DNA of 64,000 nucleotides from Collimonas fungivorans (GCF_001584145.1 NZ_CP013232.1:620001-684000), one strand, 5' to 3'. Numbered from the stretch's first letter, positions 1 to 10,927 are shown. Program-made: numbers and translations. Notes: a model not told the origin generated them from the sequence alone.

Positions 1-5
1 ATCGG

Positions 6-1093
6 GTGAAGATATTAATCAACGCGTTGGGAAACTTGGGAGACGTCTATCAGTTCTTGACTCGAGGATTGGCACTTCAAGCCGTGGAAATACGGTCTCA
101 ATGCTTTCCACCGGAAATTTCGAAGAGTTGGTTCGCCGCGCAGGTCTGGATTTTCATGCGATCGCCAGTGCTGAAGACTGCGCGGCCGTACTCAGGAATC
201 CGGATATCTGGAACGGAGTGAGCGCTGATGATCTCATTGCCGAATATGTTGAAATGACTGCGGAGCCAATTTGTCGGTATGTCGACAAGCAGAAAGAAAT
301 GTACTCAACGTTGGTAATTGCGGTTAACCGTGGCATAAGGGTGCGAGAGATCCTGTAGCCAATTGATGCCACGTTATCGCCGCTTATCTGATCCCGGAGA
401 TTTTTTATTCGGACAAGTCTTCTTCCAAACTCGGCTTGTTCCCGGATAGGTTCGCCGGCGTTGCCCCCAGACGATCCAGGCGCCACACTAATGACAGGTT
501 TTTCGTTATATATCGGCGAAGAAGATAAACGCATCGCCCAAACATGGTGCCACCTGGAGGAGTTTCTCGCAGAGGGCGAGTCTCCAATAGTCCTTACACC
601 GGGAGCCGCGATGTCGCAAGAGAAGTTCTTTTTTGAGGCAGTGCTGCAGGCATGCCAGAGTTTAGGAAGACGGGCGTTGCTTTTGTCTCCTTATCTCCAG
701 AAAATACCTCTCGGTTTGCCTCGGACCATCAAACACTTCAATTACCTTCCTCTATGGCGACAACTACCTCATACCTCCGCACTGGTCTATCACGGTGGAA
801 TTAGGGCCTGTGCCCAAGCTTTGCAGAATGGAGTTTCGCAATTGAGAATGCCTCTGGCATATGAACAATTTGCGAATGCCAACCGGGTAAAGCGATTTGG
901 AGTGGGCTATTTTCTAGACCTTCGTGCATTTACGGCAGTCCTTCTGGTGGATAAGTTGCATGACCTGACTGCTTCGGAATTAATACGCGTGTCGTGCCAA
1001 AAAATTGCTGAAAATTTTGGCAATGAAGGCGTCATTAACAAGACCTGCGATCTGATCGCAGCCATGAGTAATGTCCGAATCGTGGCCTTATAG
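6..1093 (+). pseudogene. Decayed GT28/UGT-type glycosyltransferase
   Basis: Three pieces in different frames read as parts of one glycosyltransferase of the UGT / sterol-glucosyltransferase type (GT1/GT28). The first, from a GTG at 6, starts MKILINALGNLGDVYQFL, the usual nucleotide-sugar glycosyltransferase N-terminus. A shift near 70-100 moves the reading to the frame holding FEELVRRAGLDFHAI, which ends at a TAG at 356. The C-terminal lobe follows in 461-1093, with TPGAAM and a donor-binding region YHGGIRACAQAL..MPLAYEQFANA. About 150 residues of the middle appear to be missing. It lies just before the aminotransferase and NRPS genes, so it probably once decorated their product. The left end of the window cuts off any upstream promoter. 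Confidence 0.75.
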
Positions 1094-1156
1094 CTTACCG
1101 TTTCAGACGACGATGTGAAGTCGGTATTGCGTTTAAACTTTTGCTTTCGATGCGAG

Positions 1157-2521
1157 ATGTCCATGCTAATCAACGATATGATCCTGACTCAAGAAAAGTT
1201 GTCTTTTCTCGCAGAACGTGAATCAAACGCACGAACTTACAATCGCGACATCGACAGGATTTTCGCTCGTGGAGCCCTCTCGAGGGTTTTCGATAGCGAA
1301 GGCCGTGAATATATCGATTGTCTTGCATGTGCCGGGGCGCTTCCGCTAGGACATAACCATCCTTCTGTGCAGAGCAAGGTTCGTGAGTTTCTGGAATCCG
1401 GGCAGCTGCAGCAGGCCTTGGACATCGCGACGCCGGCAAAGGTGACTTTTATTGAAGAGCTTTACCGGACGCTTCCTTCCGCATTCGCGAAAAACGCGAA
1501 ATTCCAATGTTGCGGTCCCTCCGGATCGGATGCTGTAGAAGCGGCAATCAAGCTGTTCAAGACCGCAACGGGAAGGCGTTCTGTATTGGCGTTCCAAGGG
1601 GCGTACCATGGCATGACGATGGGAGCGCTGGGCTTGATGGGAAATACGGAGCCCAAGGCCAAGGTTAGCGGCTTCATGTCAGAAATCCAGTTCCTTCCTT
1701 TTCCCTATTCCTTCCGTAGTCCTTTTGGCACCGACCCCGCTGAAACAGATCGGCTTTGCCTTGCATACATTGATAATCTTCTAAGCGATCCGGAAAGCGG
1801 AATCACGAAGCCAGCACTCATTATTGTCGAAGCGATCCAGGGTGAGGGCGGCTGCATACCGGCCAGCGCACGATGGCTCAAAGGGTTGCGGGAAATCACC
1901 GAATACCACGACATTCCTCTGGTCCTTGACGAGATTCAGTGTGGTTTTGGGCGATCGGGTGATATGTTTGCCTTTGAATATGCAGATATCGTTCCGGATG
2001 CGATCGTGATGTCGAAAGCCATCGGCGGCGGCTATCCATTATCGATCCTGGCCTATCAGAAGAAATTCGACTGTTGGACACCTGGCAGCCATGCTGGCAC
2101 CTTCAGAGGTAATCAGATTGCGATGGTAAGCGGTGCTGCTACGATGGAGTATCTACGTCAGGATGGCATGCTTAATCGTGTGAGGGAAACTGGTGCATTA
2201 CTGAAATCTCAGCTTGAGCAGTTGAAAACTCGCTTCCCGTGCATCGGCGATGTTCGCGGGCGCGGGTTGATGGTAGGCGTTGAAATGATCGATCCCAATG
2301 CGCCATCTAATAGGCTCGGCCACCGCGCCACTAATGCAGAGCTTGCCAAGGCGCTGAAGAAAGCGTGTCTCAGGCGCGGACTCATCATTGAGAGCGGTGG
2401 ACGCCATGGCGGGGTCATGCGTTTTCTGCCACCCCTGATTCTGACGACGTCCGATGTAATCGAAATTGTCAAACGTTTTGAAGCAGCTTTATCCGACATA
2501 GTGGGAGCGTCAAAGTATTGA
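1157..2521 (+). CDS. Class III aminotransferase, probable diaminobutyrate--2-oxoglutarate transaminase
   Basis: PLP-dependent class III aminotransferase of about 454 residues, resembling the Dat/EctB group that makes L-2,4-diaminobutyrate from aspartate semialdehyde and glutamate. Visible hallmarks are LGHNHP near the N-terminus, CGPSGSDAVEAA (phosphate-binding region), AYHGMTMGALG, VEAIQGEGG, LVLDEIQCGFGR and the Schiff-base lysine in MSKAIGGGYP at about residue 287. Start choice is uncertain: a GTG at 1115 and ATGs at 1157, 1163 and 1178 are in frame and none has a strong Shine-Dalgarno; similarity to family N-termini begins at LSFLAERESNAR. The gene is 110 bp upstream of the NRPS whose first adenylation pocket reads as Dab-like, so it most likely supplies that building block. 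An ornithine- or lysine-type substrate cannot be excluded. Confidence 0.85.
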   Translation: MSMLINDMILTQEKLSFLAERESNARTYNRDIDRIFARGALSRVFDSEGREYIDCLACAGALPLGHNHPSVQSKVREFLESGQLQQALDIATPAKVTFIEELYRTLPSAFAKNAKFQCCGPSGSDAVEAAIKLFKTATGRRSVLAFQGAYHGMTMGALGLMGNTEPKAKVSGFMSEIQFLPFPYSFRSPFGTDPAETDRLCLAYIDNLLSDPESGITKPALIIVEAIQGEGGCIPASARWLKGLREITEYHDIPLVLDEIQCGFGRSGDMFAFEYADIVPDAIVMSKAIGGGYPLSILAYQKKFDCWTPGSHAGTFRGNQIAMVSGAATMEYLRQDGMLNRVRETGALLKSQLEQLKTRFPCIGDVRGRGLMVGVEMIDPNAPSNRLGHRATNAELAKALKKACLRRGLIIESGGRHGGVMRFLPPLILTTSDVIEIVKRFEAALSDIVGASKY

Positions 2522-2631
2522 AACGAAGCGATACAGCCACTCAAGTTCGCCGACCGATTGTTTAGATTGGACGAGTGAAGGCATGGTGAGAACGCACATT
2601 CCTGAGTCATTTAGAAAACAGTAAACATCAC

Positions 2632-5600
2632 ATGCAGCATAGCCAACATTGTGGCATCACACCGAGAATCGTTTCTCCTCCGAGCCATTTTCCTCTGTCG
2701 TTTGCTCAGGAGCGGATCTGGCTGCTGGGTGAGTTGAAGCTGGATGTAGCAAGCACGACGACGTGCACCATAAGCTTGATGGGCGGGGTGGACCGGGATT
2801 GCCTGTCGCGGGTATTGAGTGAGGTGGTGCGGCGGCACGAGGTATTGAGGACGCGCTTTGAGCTGTGCGGCGACGAGGTGGTACAGCGCATCGATGCGCC
2901 ATGGGAAGTGGCGCTCGTGGTGCAGGTGGTGCATGTCGACGGCCTGGAACAGGCGGTGCGCCAGGCTGGCGGCGAGACGTTCGACCTGGAACGCGACCGG
3001 CTGCTGCGGGCGCACCTGCTGCGGCTGGGCGAGCACGAGCACGTGCTCGTGCTGGCGATGCACCACATCGTGGCCGACGGCTGGTCTAGCGGCGTGCTGG
3101 TGCGCGAGGTGGCGCAACTGTACGAAGCGCTGGTTGCCGGCGACCCCTCGCCGCTGCCGGCGCTGGCGGTGCAGTATGCCGACTATGCGGTGTGGCAGCG
3201 CCAGTGGCTGCAGGGCGATGTGCTACAGCGGCAACTGGATTACTGGATTACCAGCCTGGCGGGCGCACCGGCGGCGCTCGATTTGCCGACCGATCATGCG
3301 CGCCCGCCCGAGCAAAGCTACCGCGGCGCAATGCTGCGTTTCCGGCTACCAGCCGAACTGGGCCGACAACTGAGGGAAGTGGCGCGATGCGAAGGCGTGA
3401 CGCTGTATATGCTGCTGCTGGCCGCATTCAACGTGCTGCTATCGCGCTGGAGCGGGCAGGATGACATCGTGGTCGGTTCCCCGATTGCCAACCGCACTCA
3501 TCGCGAAACGGAAGAGTTGATCGGGTTCTTTGTGAACACGCTGCCCCTTCGCACCCGGCTGGCGCCGGGCGCAACCTTCCAGGCTCTGCTGAGGCAGGTG
3601 CGCGAGACCACGCTGGGGGCGTACGCGTACCAGGACCTGCCGTTCGAGAAGCTAGTCGATGCACTGCAGCCGGAGCGGAACCTATCGCGCAGCCCGGTGT
3701 TCCAGGTACTATTTACGATGGAGAACGCGCCGTTGGAGGCGTTCGAGCTGCCTGGGGGTTTGCGCCTGGCAGCGGTGGATCTGAGTGCGGCCGACAGCGC
3801 CAAGTTCGACCTGTCGCTGGACATGGCTGAGAGCGCAGGCACTGCGGGAGAACTGTACGGCGAGTTCGAGTACAGCATCGACTTGTTCGAGCGCAGCACG
3901 ATCGAGCGGCTGGCTGGGCACTTCAAGGTACTGTGCGAAGCCATCGTCGCCCATCCGCAGATCCGGCTGGACGAGCTGCCGCTATTGACTGAAGCCGAGC
4001 GCGTGCAACTGCTGGAACAGTGGAGCCGTGCGGAGCAAGACTTCCAGGTCGAACAGACCTATGCAGCACTATTTGCACACCAGGCGGCCACCCATCCCGA
4101 GCGTATCGCCGCCGTCTGCGCCGGCGCCAGCCTGAGCTACCGCGAACTGGATCGGCACAGTACCTGCCTGGCACACGCCCTTATTACCGCTGGCGCCGGT
4201 CCCAATACCCTGGTGGTGGTGCTGGGGGAACGCGACCTGTGGCTGCTGACGATGATGGTGGCAGTGCTCAAGGCGGGCGCGGCGATGCTGCCGCTGGAAG
4301 TCAACCACCCGGCTGAGCGCCTGCGCGAGATCGTGCAATCGAGCGGTGCGTCGCTGCTGCTGCATACCAGTGCGACTAGTCCGCTGCGGGAGCAGATTGT
4401 TACTGGGGACACGGGCTTGCGCTACCTGATAGCCGAAGAAACCTGCGAAGAGACGGCCGCGCTGGCGGAAACGGCCCTGCCGGCGAGCGGCACGCTCGAC
4501 GACTTGGCGTATGTGATCTTCACTTCCGGCTCCACCGGCAAGCCCAAGGGTGCCATGGTTGAACAGCGCGGCATGCTCAACAACATGCTGGGCAAGGTTC
4601 CCACGGTCGGTCTGAACAGGGACGACCGGGTGGCGCAGACGGCTTCACCGGCTTTCGACATCTGCGTCTGGCAATTCCTGGCGGCCGGGTTAGTGGGCGG
4701 CACCGTGCACATCCTGCCGGATGCCATTACGCACGATCCGCTGCAATTACTCGCCGCTGTCGAGCGCGAGCGCATCAGCCTGCTGGAAATCGTTCCCAGC
4801 CTCATGCGCGCTATGCTCGACGCGTGCCCGGCCGGTAGCGAACTGCGCTCGCTGCGCTGGGTGCTGCCCACCGGCGAAGCGCTGCCGCTGAAGATGGCGC
4901 AGGACTGGTTCGAGCGCTTCCCGTACATCCCGCTGATGAATGTGTACGGTCCGGCCGAATGTTCGGACGATGTGGCGTTCCATGCGATCACGGCGCGCCC
5001 GCACGATCATGATGTGATTCCGATCGGCCGACCAACGCCGAACAACCGACTGTTCATCGTGGACGGGCAATTGCGCCCGGTCCCGGTTGGCGTGCACGGG
5101 GAAATCTGCGTGGCCGGGATGGGCGTGGGGAGGGGCTATCTGCATGACGAGCAGCAAACCCGGGCAGTGTTCGTTGCGCATCCGTTTGCGCAGGGCGAGC
5201 GCTTTTACCGGACCGGCGACATCGGACGCTATCGTGCCGATGGCGTCATCGAATTCATCGAGCGGCGGGATTACCAGGTCAAGATCCGCGGCTATCGTAT
5301 CGAGCTGGGCGAGATCGAGGCGGCACTGGCGCGCCATCCTCATGTCGGTGCGGTAGTGGTGGCGGCACATCGTTACCATTCCGGCGAGAAAGGGCTAGTC
5401 GCCTATGTGGTGGCGAAGGAGGGGGCGCGATCGACGGCGGCACAGCTGCGGGCGCACTTGGCGCAGAGCCTGCCGGAGTACATGGTGCCGTCGGCTTTCG
5501 TGCAGTTGGAAGCGCTGCCACTCACGCCCAACGGCAAGATCGACCGCAAGTGCTTGCCGGGGCCGGGGGATATGCAATTTGATGAAACAGACTACGCGGT

Positions 5601-8600
5601 ACCGCGAACGTCGACCGAGGAATTGCTAGCCGACATATGGGCCGAGATGCTCAATATTGATCGGGTCGGAATCCACGACAACTTTTTTACCCTTGGCGGG
5701 CACTCGCTGCTGGCCACGCGCATGCTGGTCCAGATGCGCCACGTGCTGGGCGTCGAGTTGCCTGCGCGTAGCGTATTCGAGACGCCCACCGTGGCCGAAT
5801 TGGCCGAGCGGATTGTCGTCCTGCAACGCCAGGGTGCAGTATTGGCCTTGCCGCCGCTGATGCCGCGAGCGCGCGGCACACGGGTGCCGCTGTCCTTCGC
5901 CCAGCTGCGGCTATGGTTCCTCGACCAGTACGCACCGGGAACGGGGGTGTACAACATCCCCACCGCCTGGCGCATCAAGGGGCCTTTGGATTTTGTTACG
6001 CTGGAGCGGAGTCTGAACGAGATCATCCGGCGCCACGAAGCTCTGCGTACCACCTTCAACAGTGAGGCGGGGGATGCGGAGCAAGTCATCGCGAGCGAGG
6101 GGCGCATCGAATTGACGATGGTCGATCTTTCGCACGGAGAGAATGCCAGCGACCGGCCTGATTTATTGATTAATTCGGAGGCCAAGCAGTCGTTTGACCT
6201 GGCCCGTGGACCGCTTATCCGGGCAAGTCTGTTCCGTCTTACCGAACAAGAGCACATCTTTTTGTTGACCGTACACCATGTCATAGCGGACGGCTGGTCG
6301 ATCGGCGTCCTTGTGCGAGAGCTGAATGTCTTGTACCGGACGTATGGTTCGGGACACGAGCCGGTGTTGGCACGACTGCCGGTCCAGTATGCGGACTTTG
6401 CGATATGGCAGAAGGAATGGCTGCAGGGCGACCTGCTGCAAGAGCAGTTAGATTACTGGAAGCGCACGCTGGAGGGCGCGCCGCCAGTACTCGAGTTGCC
6501 GACTGACCGACCGAGACCGGCAATGCTCACGCATCAGGGGGCGCTGTTCAAGTTCAACTTTGGCGCAAAACTTAGCCTTGGCCTGCAGCAGCTGAGTCAG
6601 AGCAGTGGGACCACCTTGTTCATGGTGGCGGCAACGGCGTTCAACGTGTTGCTGCACCGATACAGCCGGCAGGACGACATCTGCATCGGATATCCAGTGG
6701 CCAATCGCAATCGTCACGAGATCGAAGGTCTCATTGGATTCTTTGTCAATACGCTGGTATTGCGGACACGGCTGCGGTCGGAGCAGAGCTTTTTGTCATT
6801 GCTGCAACAGGTTAAGGAAGCGTTGCTGGATGCAGATGCGCATCAGGACCTGCCATTCGAGAAGCTGGTGGAGGAACTGAGACCTGAACGTAACCTGAGC
6901 CATTCAGCATTGTTCCAGGTAATGCTTGCAATGGATAACACCGCTGAGGCAGAGCTGGATTTGCCCGGCATTGAATCAGCGTTGGTGGAGGGTGGCGTTG
7001 GTCTTGCCAAGTTCGATCTGACCTTGAACATAGCCCAGCGGCAAGGTCAATTGCATGCAGTATTCGAATACAACACGGATTTGTTTGACGAGCCGACGAT
7101 TGCACGCATGGCGGGGCACTGTTGCATGCTGCTAGAAGCGATAGTCGTCGATCCGCAGACGAGGATCAAGGATCTGCCGCTATTGTCCGAGGTAGAGCGC
7201 CGGCAAGTACTCGTGGAATGGAATACCACACGATCGGAGTTTCCGACCGGCCGATGTGTGCATGAGCTGTTCGAGGAGCAGGTGGCAAGATGTCCAGAGG
7301 CGGTAGCCGTCGTTTTTGAGGATCGGCAGTTGACGTATGGGGAGCTCAATGCCAGGTCGAACCAGTTGGCGCATTACCTGAGAGATCTGGGGGTCGAACC
7401 GGACATGCTGGTCGCGATTTGTGTGGAGCGTAGCCTGGAGATGGTGGTCGGGCTGCTAGGGATCCTGAAGGCAGGTGCGGCCTACGTGCCGCTGGATCCG
7501 GAGTATCCGCCGGAACGCTTGGCCTACATGCTGGAGGACACCGTTGCGCAGGTGTTGTTGACGCAAGGGCACCTTGAAGCCTCGCTACCGAAGCATGCCT
7601 GTCATTGGCTGCGTTTGGATCAAGACTGGGGGACGGTGGCGCAATACTCGGCACTGAATCCTCCGGCCGTCGCATCGCCGCAGCACCTTGCCTATTGCAT
7701 CTACACGTCGGGTTCGACCGGGAGGCCAAAAGGTGCCATGAACAGCCACGGCGGAGTGGTGAATCGACTGCTTTGGATGCAACAGCAGTACCGAATGGAC
7801 GAACAGGATCGAGTACTGCAGAAAACCCCGTTTTCATTCGACGTATCCGTATGGGAGTTCTTCTGGCCTTTGTTGTGCGGCGCTCGGCTTGTGATGGCTG
7901 TGCCCGGGGGGCATCAAGATGCGAGTTACTTGGCGCAGGTTTTCGGAAGCGCCGCGATCACGGTCACGCATTTCGTGCCCTCAATGCTGCAGGCATTTCT
8001 AGAATTGCCGACGTTGTCTTCAAGCGCCGATCGTTTGCGTCTCGTGTTCTGCAGCGGTGAAGCATTGCCCTATGCCGTTTGCCAACGGTTCCTGGAGCAA
8101 TTCCCGGCCACCGAGCTGCACAACCTTTATGGGCCAACGGAAGCCGCGGTCGATGTCACTTACTGGCATTGCAGACCGGATAACCTAAGGGGCAAGGTGT
8201 TGATTGGCCGGCCCGTGGCCAATACGCAAATTTATATCGTCGATGCATCGATGAGTCCGGTTCCGATTGGAGTACCGGGGGCAATATGCATTGGCGGCGT
8301 CCAAGTTGCACGCGGCTATCTGAACCGTCCTGATCTGACAGCGGAGAAATTTGTGCCGGACCCGTATGGTGAACCGGGCAGCCGAATGTACTGGACAGGC
8401 GACCTGGGGCGTCATCTGCCGGACGGAAGCATTGAATTTCTGGGGAGGATTGACCACCAGGTGAAGATCCGCGGTTTCCGGATCGAGCTCGGAGAAATCG
8501 AGAGCACATTGCTGCAGTGCGAGGGGGTGAGAGAAGCGGCGGTCCTGGCTCGGGAAGATAGCTCAGGAGACAAGCAACTGGTTGCCTATATTGTGGGCAA

Positions 8601-9939
8601 CCCGGAGGCCGGTCTATCGACGGTCGGGATGAAATCGATACTGCAAAGTATTCTGCCGAAGTACATGCTGCCGGCATCTTATGTGTTCCTGGAAGGACTG
8701 CCGCTGAACGCCAACGGCAAGCTCGACCGCAACGCCTTGCCGGCCCCTGAACGACTCGGGGCGCGGGAAGGTTATGTTGCGCCGCGCAACTCAACCGAGG
8801 AGGGACTGGCGGCTATCTGGGCGGAAGTATTGCGGGTTGACCGGGTCGGCGTATTCGATAATTTCTTCGAGTTGGGTGGCCATTCGTTGCTGGCGACACG
8901 GCTCGCCTTGCACGTGCGGCGTGCCCTCAATGTCGACCTTCCGCTGCGCACCATCTTCGAAGCTCCCGATGTCGCCGGCCTGGCCACGCAAATCAAGATC
9001 ATGATGGAGAAAGTCAAATATGCCGACGCGGTTGCGATCAACACGGAAAGCGAGTCGGGTTTGCCAAGCGCTGTGCTGGTTCAACCTGGCCGGATACCCG
9101 TGAATCTGTTTTGCTCTCCTTCTATCGGCGGAGGCGTTCCGACAGAGTACCGACAGTTGGGCAAGGCGATGGATATTTCTCCATCAATCTACTGTTTCAC
9201 CGCCTGCGACTTCAAGACAAGGCGATTGCCGCTCGAAAGCACGATCGAGGAGCTCTCCAAAAGTTATGTGGACGAAATTCTATCGGTACAACCGGAGGGA
9301 CCATATTTCTTATGCGGCTATTCGGCCGGCGGCGTGATTGCCTTCGAAATGGCGCGGCAATTGGCACTACGCGGTAAAGAGATCGGTTTACTAGCGATGG
9401 TCGATACAACTACGGAAAACCGGATTGTTTACCCCGCCTTCTATGATGATGAAGAAAAGAAGGACTGGTACGATTTTTTCGGTATTTTGGGAAGAGAACT
9501 CGTTCGCGCTGTCGCACCCACGCACGATGCTCCGTTCTGGAGCATGCCGGATAGCGAAAGAATCGCAATGGTATTTCAGGTTTCCATGGCAAGTGGAATG
9601 GCACCATCGAACATTGATATCGAAGATTTGAGATATCTGTTCACTGTCAGCCGCGCGATGTTGAGGATTTTCCGGGGCTATTTACCGGGCGAATATGTCG
9701 GCGATATCGACTTTTTTCTGCAACTGTCGACCGAAGACAATGGGTCAGCTGGCGAAATCGAGGACAACCTGGGATTCTGGCGTTCACGCATAGAGGGAGA
9801 GCTAAGAATTACCCGCGTCAACGGGAATCATCAGACGATGATGATGCCTCCCAATGTCAATGTCATTGCCAAAGTCGTATCCGAGGCGATTCTTGGTGGG
9901 GATGCGTCAACGAATATGAATCTCAAGTGCCAGTTGTAA
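2632..9939 (+). CDS. Two-module NRPS, C-A-T-C-A-T-TE (predicted Dab then Ser)
   Basis: Non-ribosomal peptide synthetase of 2435 residues. Domains in order: condensation C1 (HHIVADGWS at 144-152), adenylation A1 (TSGSTGKPKG near 630), carrier T1 (LGGHSL, Ser1025), C2 (HHVIADGWS at 1215), A2 (YTSGSTGRPKG at 1691), T2 (Ser2085) and a C-terminal thioesterase (GYSAGG, Ser2231; candidate His2400 in GNHQ). All catalytic motifs look intact. Aligning the pockets by eye to GrsA gives DIWELTVDDK for A1, like Dab codes from pyoverdine-type enzymes as I recall them, and DVWHFSLVDK for A2, a standard serine code. No epimerase is present. Starting with a C domain implies an acyl or aminoacyl donor: either a fatty acid or an upstream synthetase outside the window. 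No MbtH-like gene is seen. The likely product core is acyl-Dab-Ser, released by the TE. Confidence 0.95.
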   Translation: MQHSQHCGITPRIVSPPSHFPLSFAQERIWLLGELKLDVASTTTCTISLMGGVDRDCLSRVLSEVVRRHEVLRTRFELCGDEVVQRIDAPWEVALVVQVVHVDGLEQAVRQAGGETFDLERDRLLRAHLLRLGEHEHVLVLAMHHIVADGWSSGVLVREVAQLYEALVAGDPSPLPALAVQYADYAVWQRQWLQGDVLQRQLDYWITSLAGAPAALDLPTDHARPPEQSYRGAMLRFRLPAELGRQLREVARCEGVTLYMLLLAAFNVLLSRWSGQDDIVVGSPIANRTHRETEELIGFFVNTLPLRTRLAPGATFQALLRQVRETTLGAYAYQDLPFEKLVDALQPERNLSRSPVFQVLFTMENAPLEAFELPGGLRLAAVDLSAADSAKFDLSLDMAESAGTAGELYGEFEYSIDLFERSTIERLAGHFKVLCEAIVAHPQIRLDELPLLTEAERVQLLEQWSRAEQDFQVEQTYAALFAHQAATHPERIAAVCAGASLSYRELDRHSTCLAHALITAGAGPNTLVVVLGERDLWLLTMMVAVLKAGAAMLPLEVNHPAERLREIVQSSGASLLLHTSATSPLREQIVTGDTGLRYLIAEETCEETAALAETALPASGTLDDLAYVIFTSGSTGKPKGAMVEQRGMLNNMLGKVPTVGLNRDDRVAQTASPAFDICVWQFLAAGLVGGTVHILPDAITHDPLQLLAAVERERISLLEIVPSLMRAMLDACPAGSELRSLRWVLPTGEALPLKMAQDWFERFPYIPLMNVYGPAECSDDVAFHAITARPHDHDVIPIGRPTPNNRLFIVDGQLRPVPVGVHGEICVAGMGVGRGYLHDEQQTRAVFVAHPFAQGERFYRTGDIGRYRADGVIEFIERRDYQVKIRGYRIELGEIEAALARHPHVGAVVVAAHRYHSGEKGLVAYVVAKEGARSTAAQLRAHLAQSLPEYMVPSAFVQLEALPLTPNGKIDRKCLPGPGDMQFDETDYAVPRTSTEELLADIWAEMLNIDRVGIHDNFFTLGGHSLLATRMLVQMRHVLGVELPARSVFETPTVAELAERIVVLQRQGAVLALPPLMPRARGTRVPLSFAQLRLWFLDQYAPGTGVYNIPTAWRIKGPLDFVTLERSLNEIIRRHEALRTTFNSEAGDAEQVIASEGRIELTMVDLSHGENASDRPDLLINSEAKQSFDLARGPLIRASLFRLTEQEHIFLLTVHHVIADGWSIGVLVRELNVLYRTYGSGHEPVLARLPVQYADFAIWQKEWLQGDLLQEQLDYWKRTLEGAPPVLELPTDRPRPAMLTHQGALFKFNFGAKLSLGLQQLSQSSGTTLFMVAATAFNVLLHRYSRQDDICIGYPVANRNRHEIEGLIGFFVNTLVLRTRLRSEQSFLSLLQQVKEALLDADAHQDLPFEKLVEELRPERNLSHSALFQVMLAMDNTAEAELDLPGIESALVEGGVGLAKFDLTLNIAQRQGQLHAVFEYNTDLFDEPTIARMAGHCCMLLEAIVVDPQTRIKDLPLLSEVERRQVLVEWNTTRSEFPTGRCVHELFEEQVARCPEAVAVVFEDRQLTYGELNARSNQLAHYLRDLGVEPDMLVAICVERSLEMVVGLLGILKAGAAYVPLDPEYPPERLAYMLEDTVAQVLLTQGHLEASLPKHACHWLRLDQDWGTVAQYSALNPPAVASPQHLAYCIYTSGSTGRPKGAMNSHGGVVNRLLWMQQQYRMDEQDRVLQKTPFSFDVSVWEFFWPLLCGARLVMAVPGGHQDASYLAQVFGSAAITVTHFVPSMLQAFLELPTLSSSADRLRLVFCSGEALPYAVCQRFLEQFPATELHNLYGPTEAAVDVTYWHCRPDNLRGKVLIGRPVANTQIYIVDASMSPVPIGVPGAICIGGVQVARGYLNRPDLTAEKFVPDPYGEPGSRMYWTGDLGRHLPDGSIEFLGRIDHQVKIRGFRIELGEIESTLLQCEGVREAAVLAREDSSGDKQLVAYIVGNPEAGLSTVGMKSILQSILPKYMLPASYVFLEGLPLNANGKLDRNALPAPERLGAREGYVAPRNSTEEGLAAIWAEVLRVDRVGVFDNFFELGGHSLLATRLALHVRRALNVDLPLRTIFEAPDVAGLATQIKIMMEKVKYADAVAINTESESGLPSAVLVQPGRIPVNLFCSPSIGGGVPTEYRQLGKAMDISPSIYCFTACDFKTRRLPLESTIEELSKSYVDEILSVQPEGPYFLCGYSAGGVIAFEMARQLALRGKEIGLLAMVDTTTENRIVYPAFYDDEEKKDWYDFFGILGRELVRAVAPTHDAPFWSMPDSERIAMVFQVSMASGMAPSNIDIEDLRYLFTVSRAMLRIFRGYLPGEYVGDIDFFLQLSTEDNGSAGEIEDNLGFWRSRIEGELRITRVNGNHQTMMMPPNVNVIAKVVSEAILGGDASTNMNLKCQL

Positions 9940-10063
9940 TTGTGTCGAATGATTTGCGCCAATGCAGTATCTCGCTATGTTGAGTCTGAAGGCGATGACG
10001 AGTTTGGGGCATCCATCATTGCATATCGTATCGCTAAGTTCATCTTTCGAAAGGGAAGTGCCG

Positions 10064-10927
10064 ATGTTTTCCTGGCATAGAAGGTATTCGCAATATGTCG
10101 AGATGGCAGACGGGGTTAACCTTCATCTGCGTCGTTGGGCACATCCTCATGACCAACAATTGAGCCAGGCTGTTGTCTTCCTGCATGGCTTTGGGGAAGG
10201 TGGTTTTGTATGGGATAACGTTGTATCTTGCATTGCGGATCAAATCGAATGCATCGCTCTCGATTTTCGCGGTCATGGTGATTCGGACCGAGATCATAAC
10301 GGCAAGTATGATGTGGAGGTGTATACCAACGATTTTATCAGTGTGGTTAACAAGCTGGGCATCCGCCGGCTATTGATCGTGGGACACTCCATGGGAGCGG
10401 ACGTCGCAATTCGCGCTTCTGCGGAACTTCGATCCAGGCTTGCCGGACTTGTCATCGTTGACTACGGTCCTGACGTTAGCGAGGAAGGGCGGAAGCGCGT
10501 CTGGGAAGACTTCGAAAACAGCCTGCAGTCCTATGAATCGGCAGCACAGTATCAGGTTTATCTCGAGTCAACGCGGATCTTGAGTTCGCCGAAGCTATTG
10601 GCCCAATTTGCTTTGCAAGCTACCCGTAAAGGCGATGATAACTATTTTTATCTCAAGGCGGATCCAGCCCTGGTCAATGGCATCAAGAAAAAAGACCCGC
10701 AAGAGCTATGGGCTTTGTTAGAAAAGATTGAATGTCCGACACTGCTGATTCGTGGCACGGGGTCAGCTGTGCTGAGCCAGGCCACGGCGCGTCGTATGGT
10801 TGCCTGTATTTCACGATGTGTATTTCAGCAGGTAGATATCGCCGGCCATGCTGTCATGCTTGATAATCCGGAAGGCTTCGCAAATATAGTCACTCCATTT
10901 CTCAGGGCAACTGCACGAAATTTTTAA
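10064..10927 (+). CDS. Alpha/beta hydrolase, NRPS-associated
   Basis: Alpha/beta-hydrolase-fold protein of 287 residues from the ATG at 10064, chosen because AAGGGAAG lies just upstream; an in-frame ATG at 9962 would add 34 residues with no better ribosome site. The nucleophile elbow is GHSMGA (Ser109), the oxyanion region is FLHGFGEGGFVWD, and the C-terminal histidine is in IAGHAVMLDNPEGF. It follows the NRPS by about 125 bp on the same strand, so it is probably co-transcribed. Roles consistent with this place are a type II editing thioesterase, hydrolysis or cyclisation of the peptide, or self-protection; it is not a typical TEII sequence, so the role is undecided. Confidence 0.8.
   Translation: MFSWHRRYSQYVEMADGVNLHLRRWAHPHDQQLSQAVVFLHGFGEGGFVWDNVVSCIADQIECIALDFRGHGDSDRDHNGKYDVEVYTNDFISVVNKLGIRRLLIVGHSMGADVAIRASAELRSRLAGLVIVDYGPDVSEEGRKRVWEDFENSLQSYESAAQYQVYLESTRILSSPKLLAQFALQATRKGDDNYFYLKADPALVNGIKKKDPQELWALLEKIECPTLLIRGTGSAVLSQATARRMVACISRCVFQQVDIAGHAVMLDNPEGFANIVTPFLRATARNF

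Noticed and set aside
1157..10927. Siderophore cluster
   Set aside because: Dab and Ser occur in siderophores, but no TonB receptor, ferric reductase, N-hydroxylase or catechol genes are present in the window.
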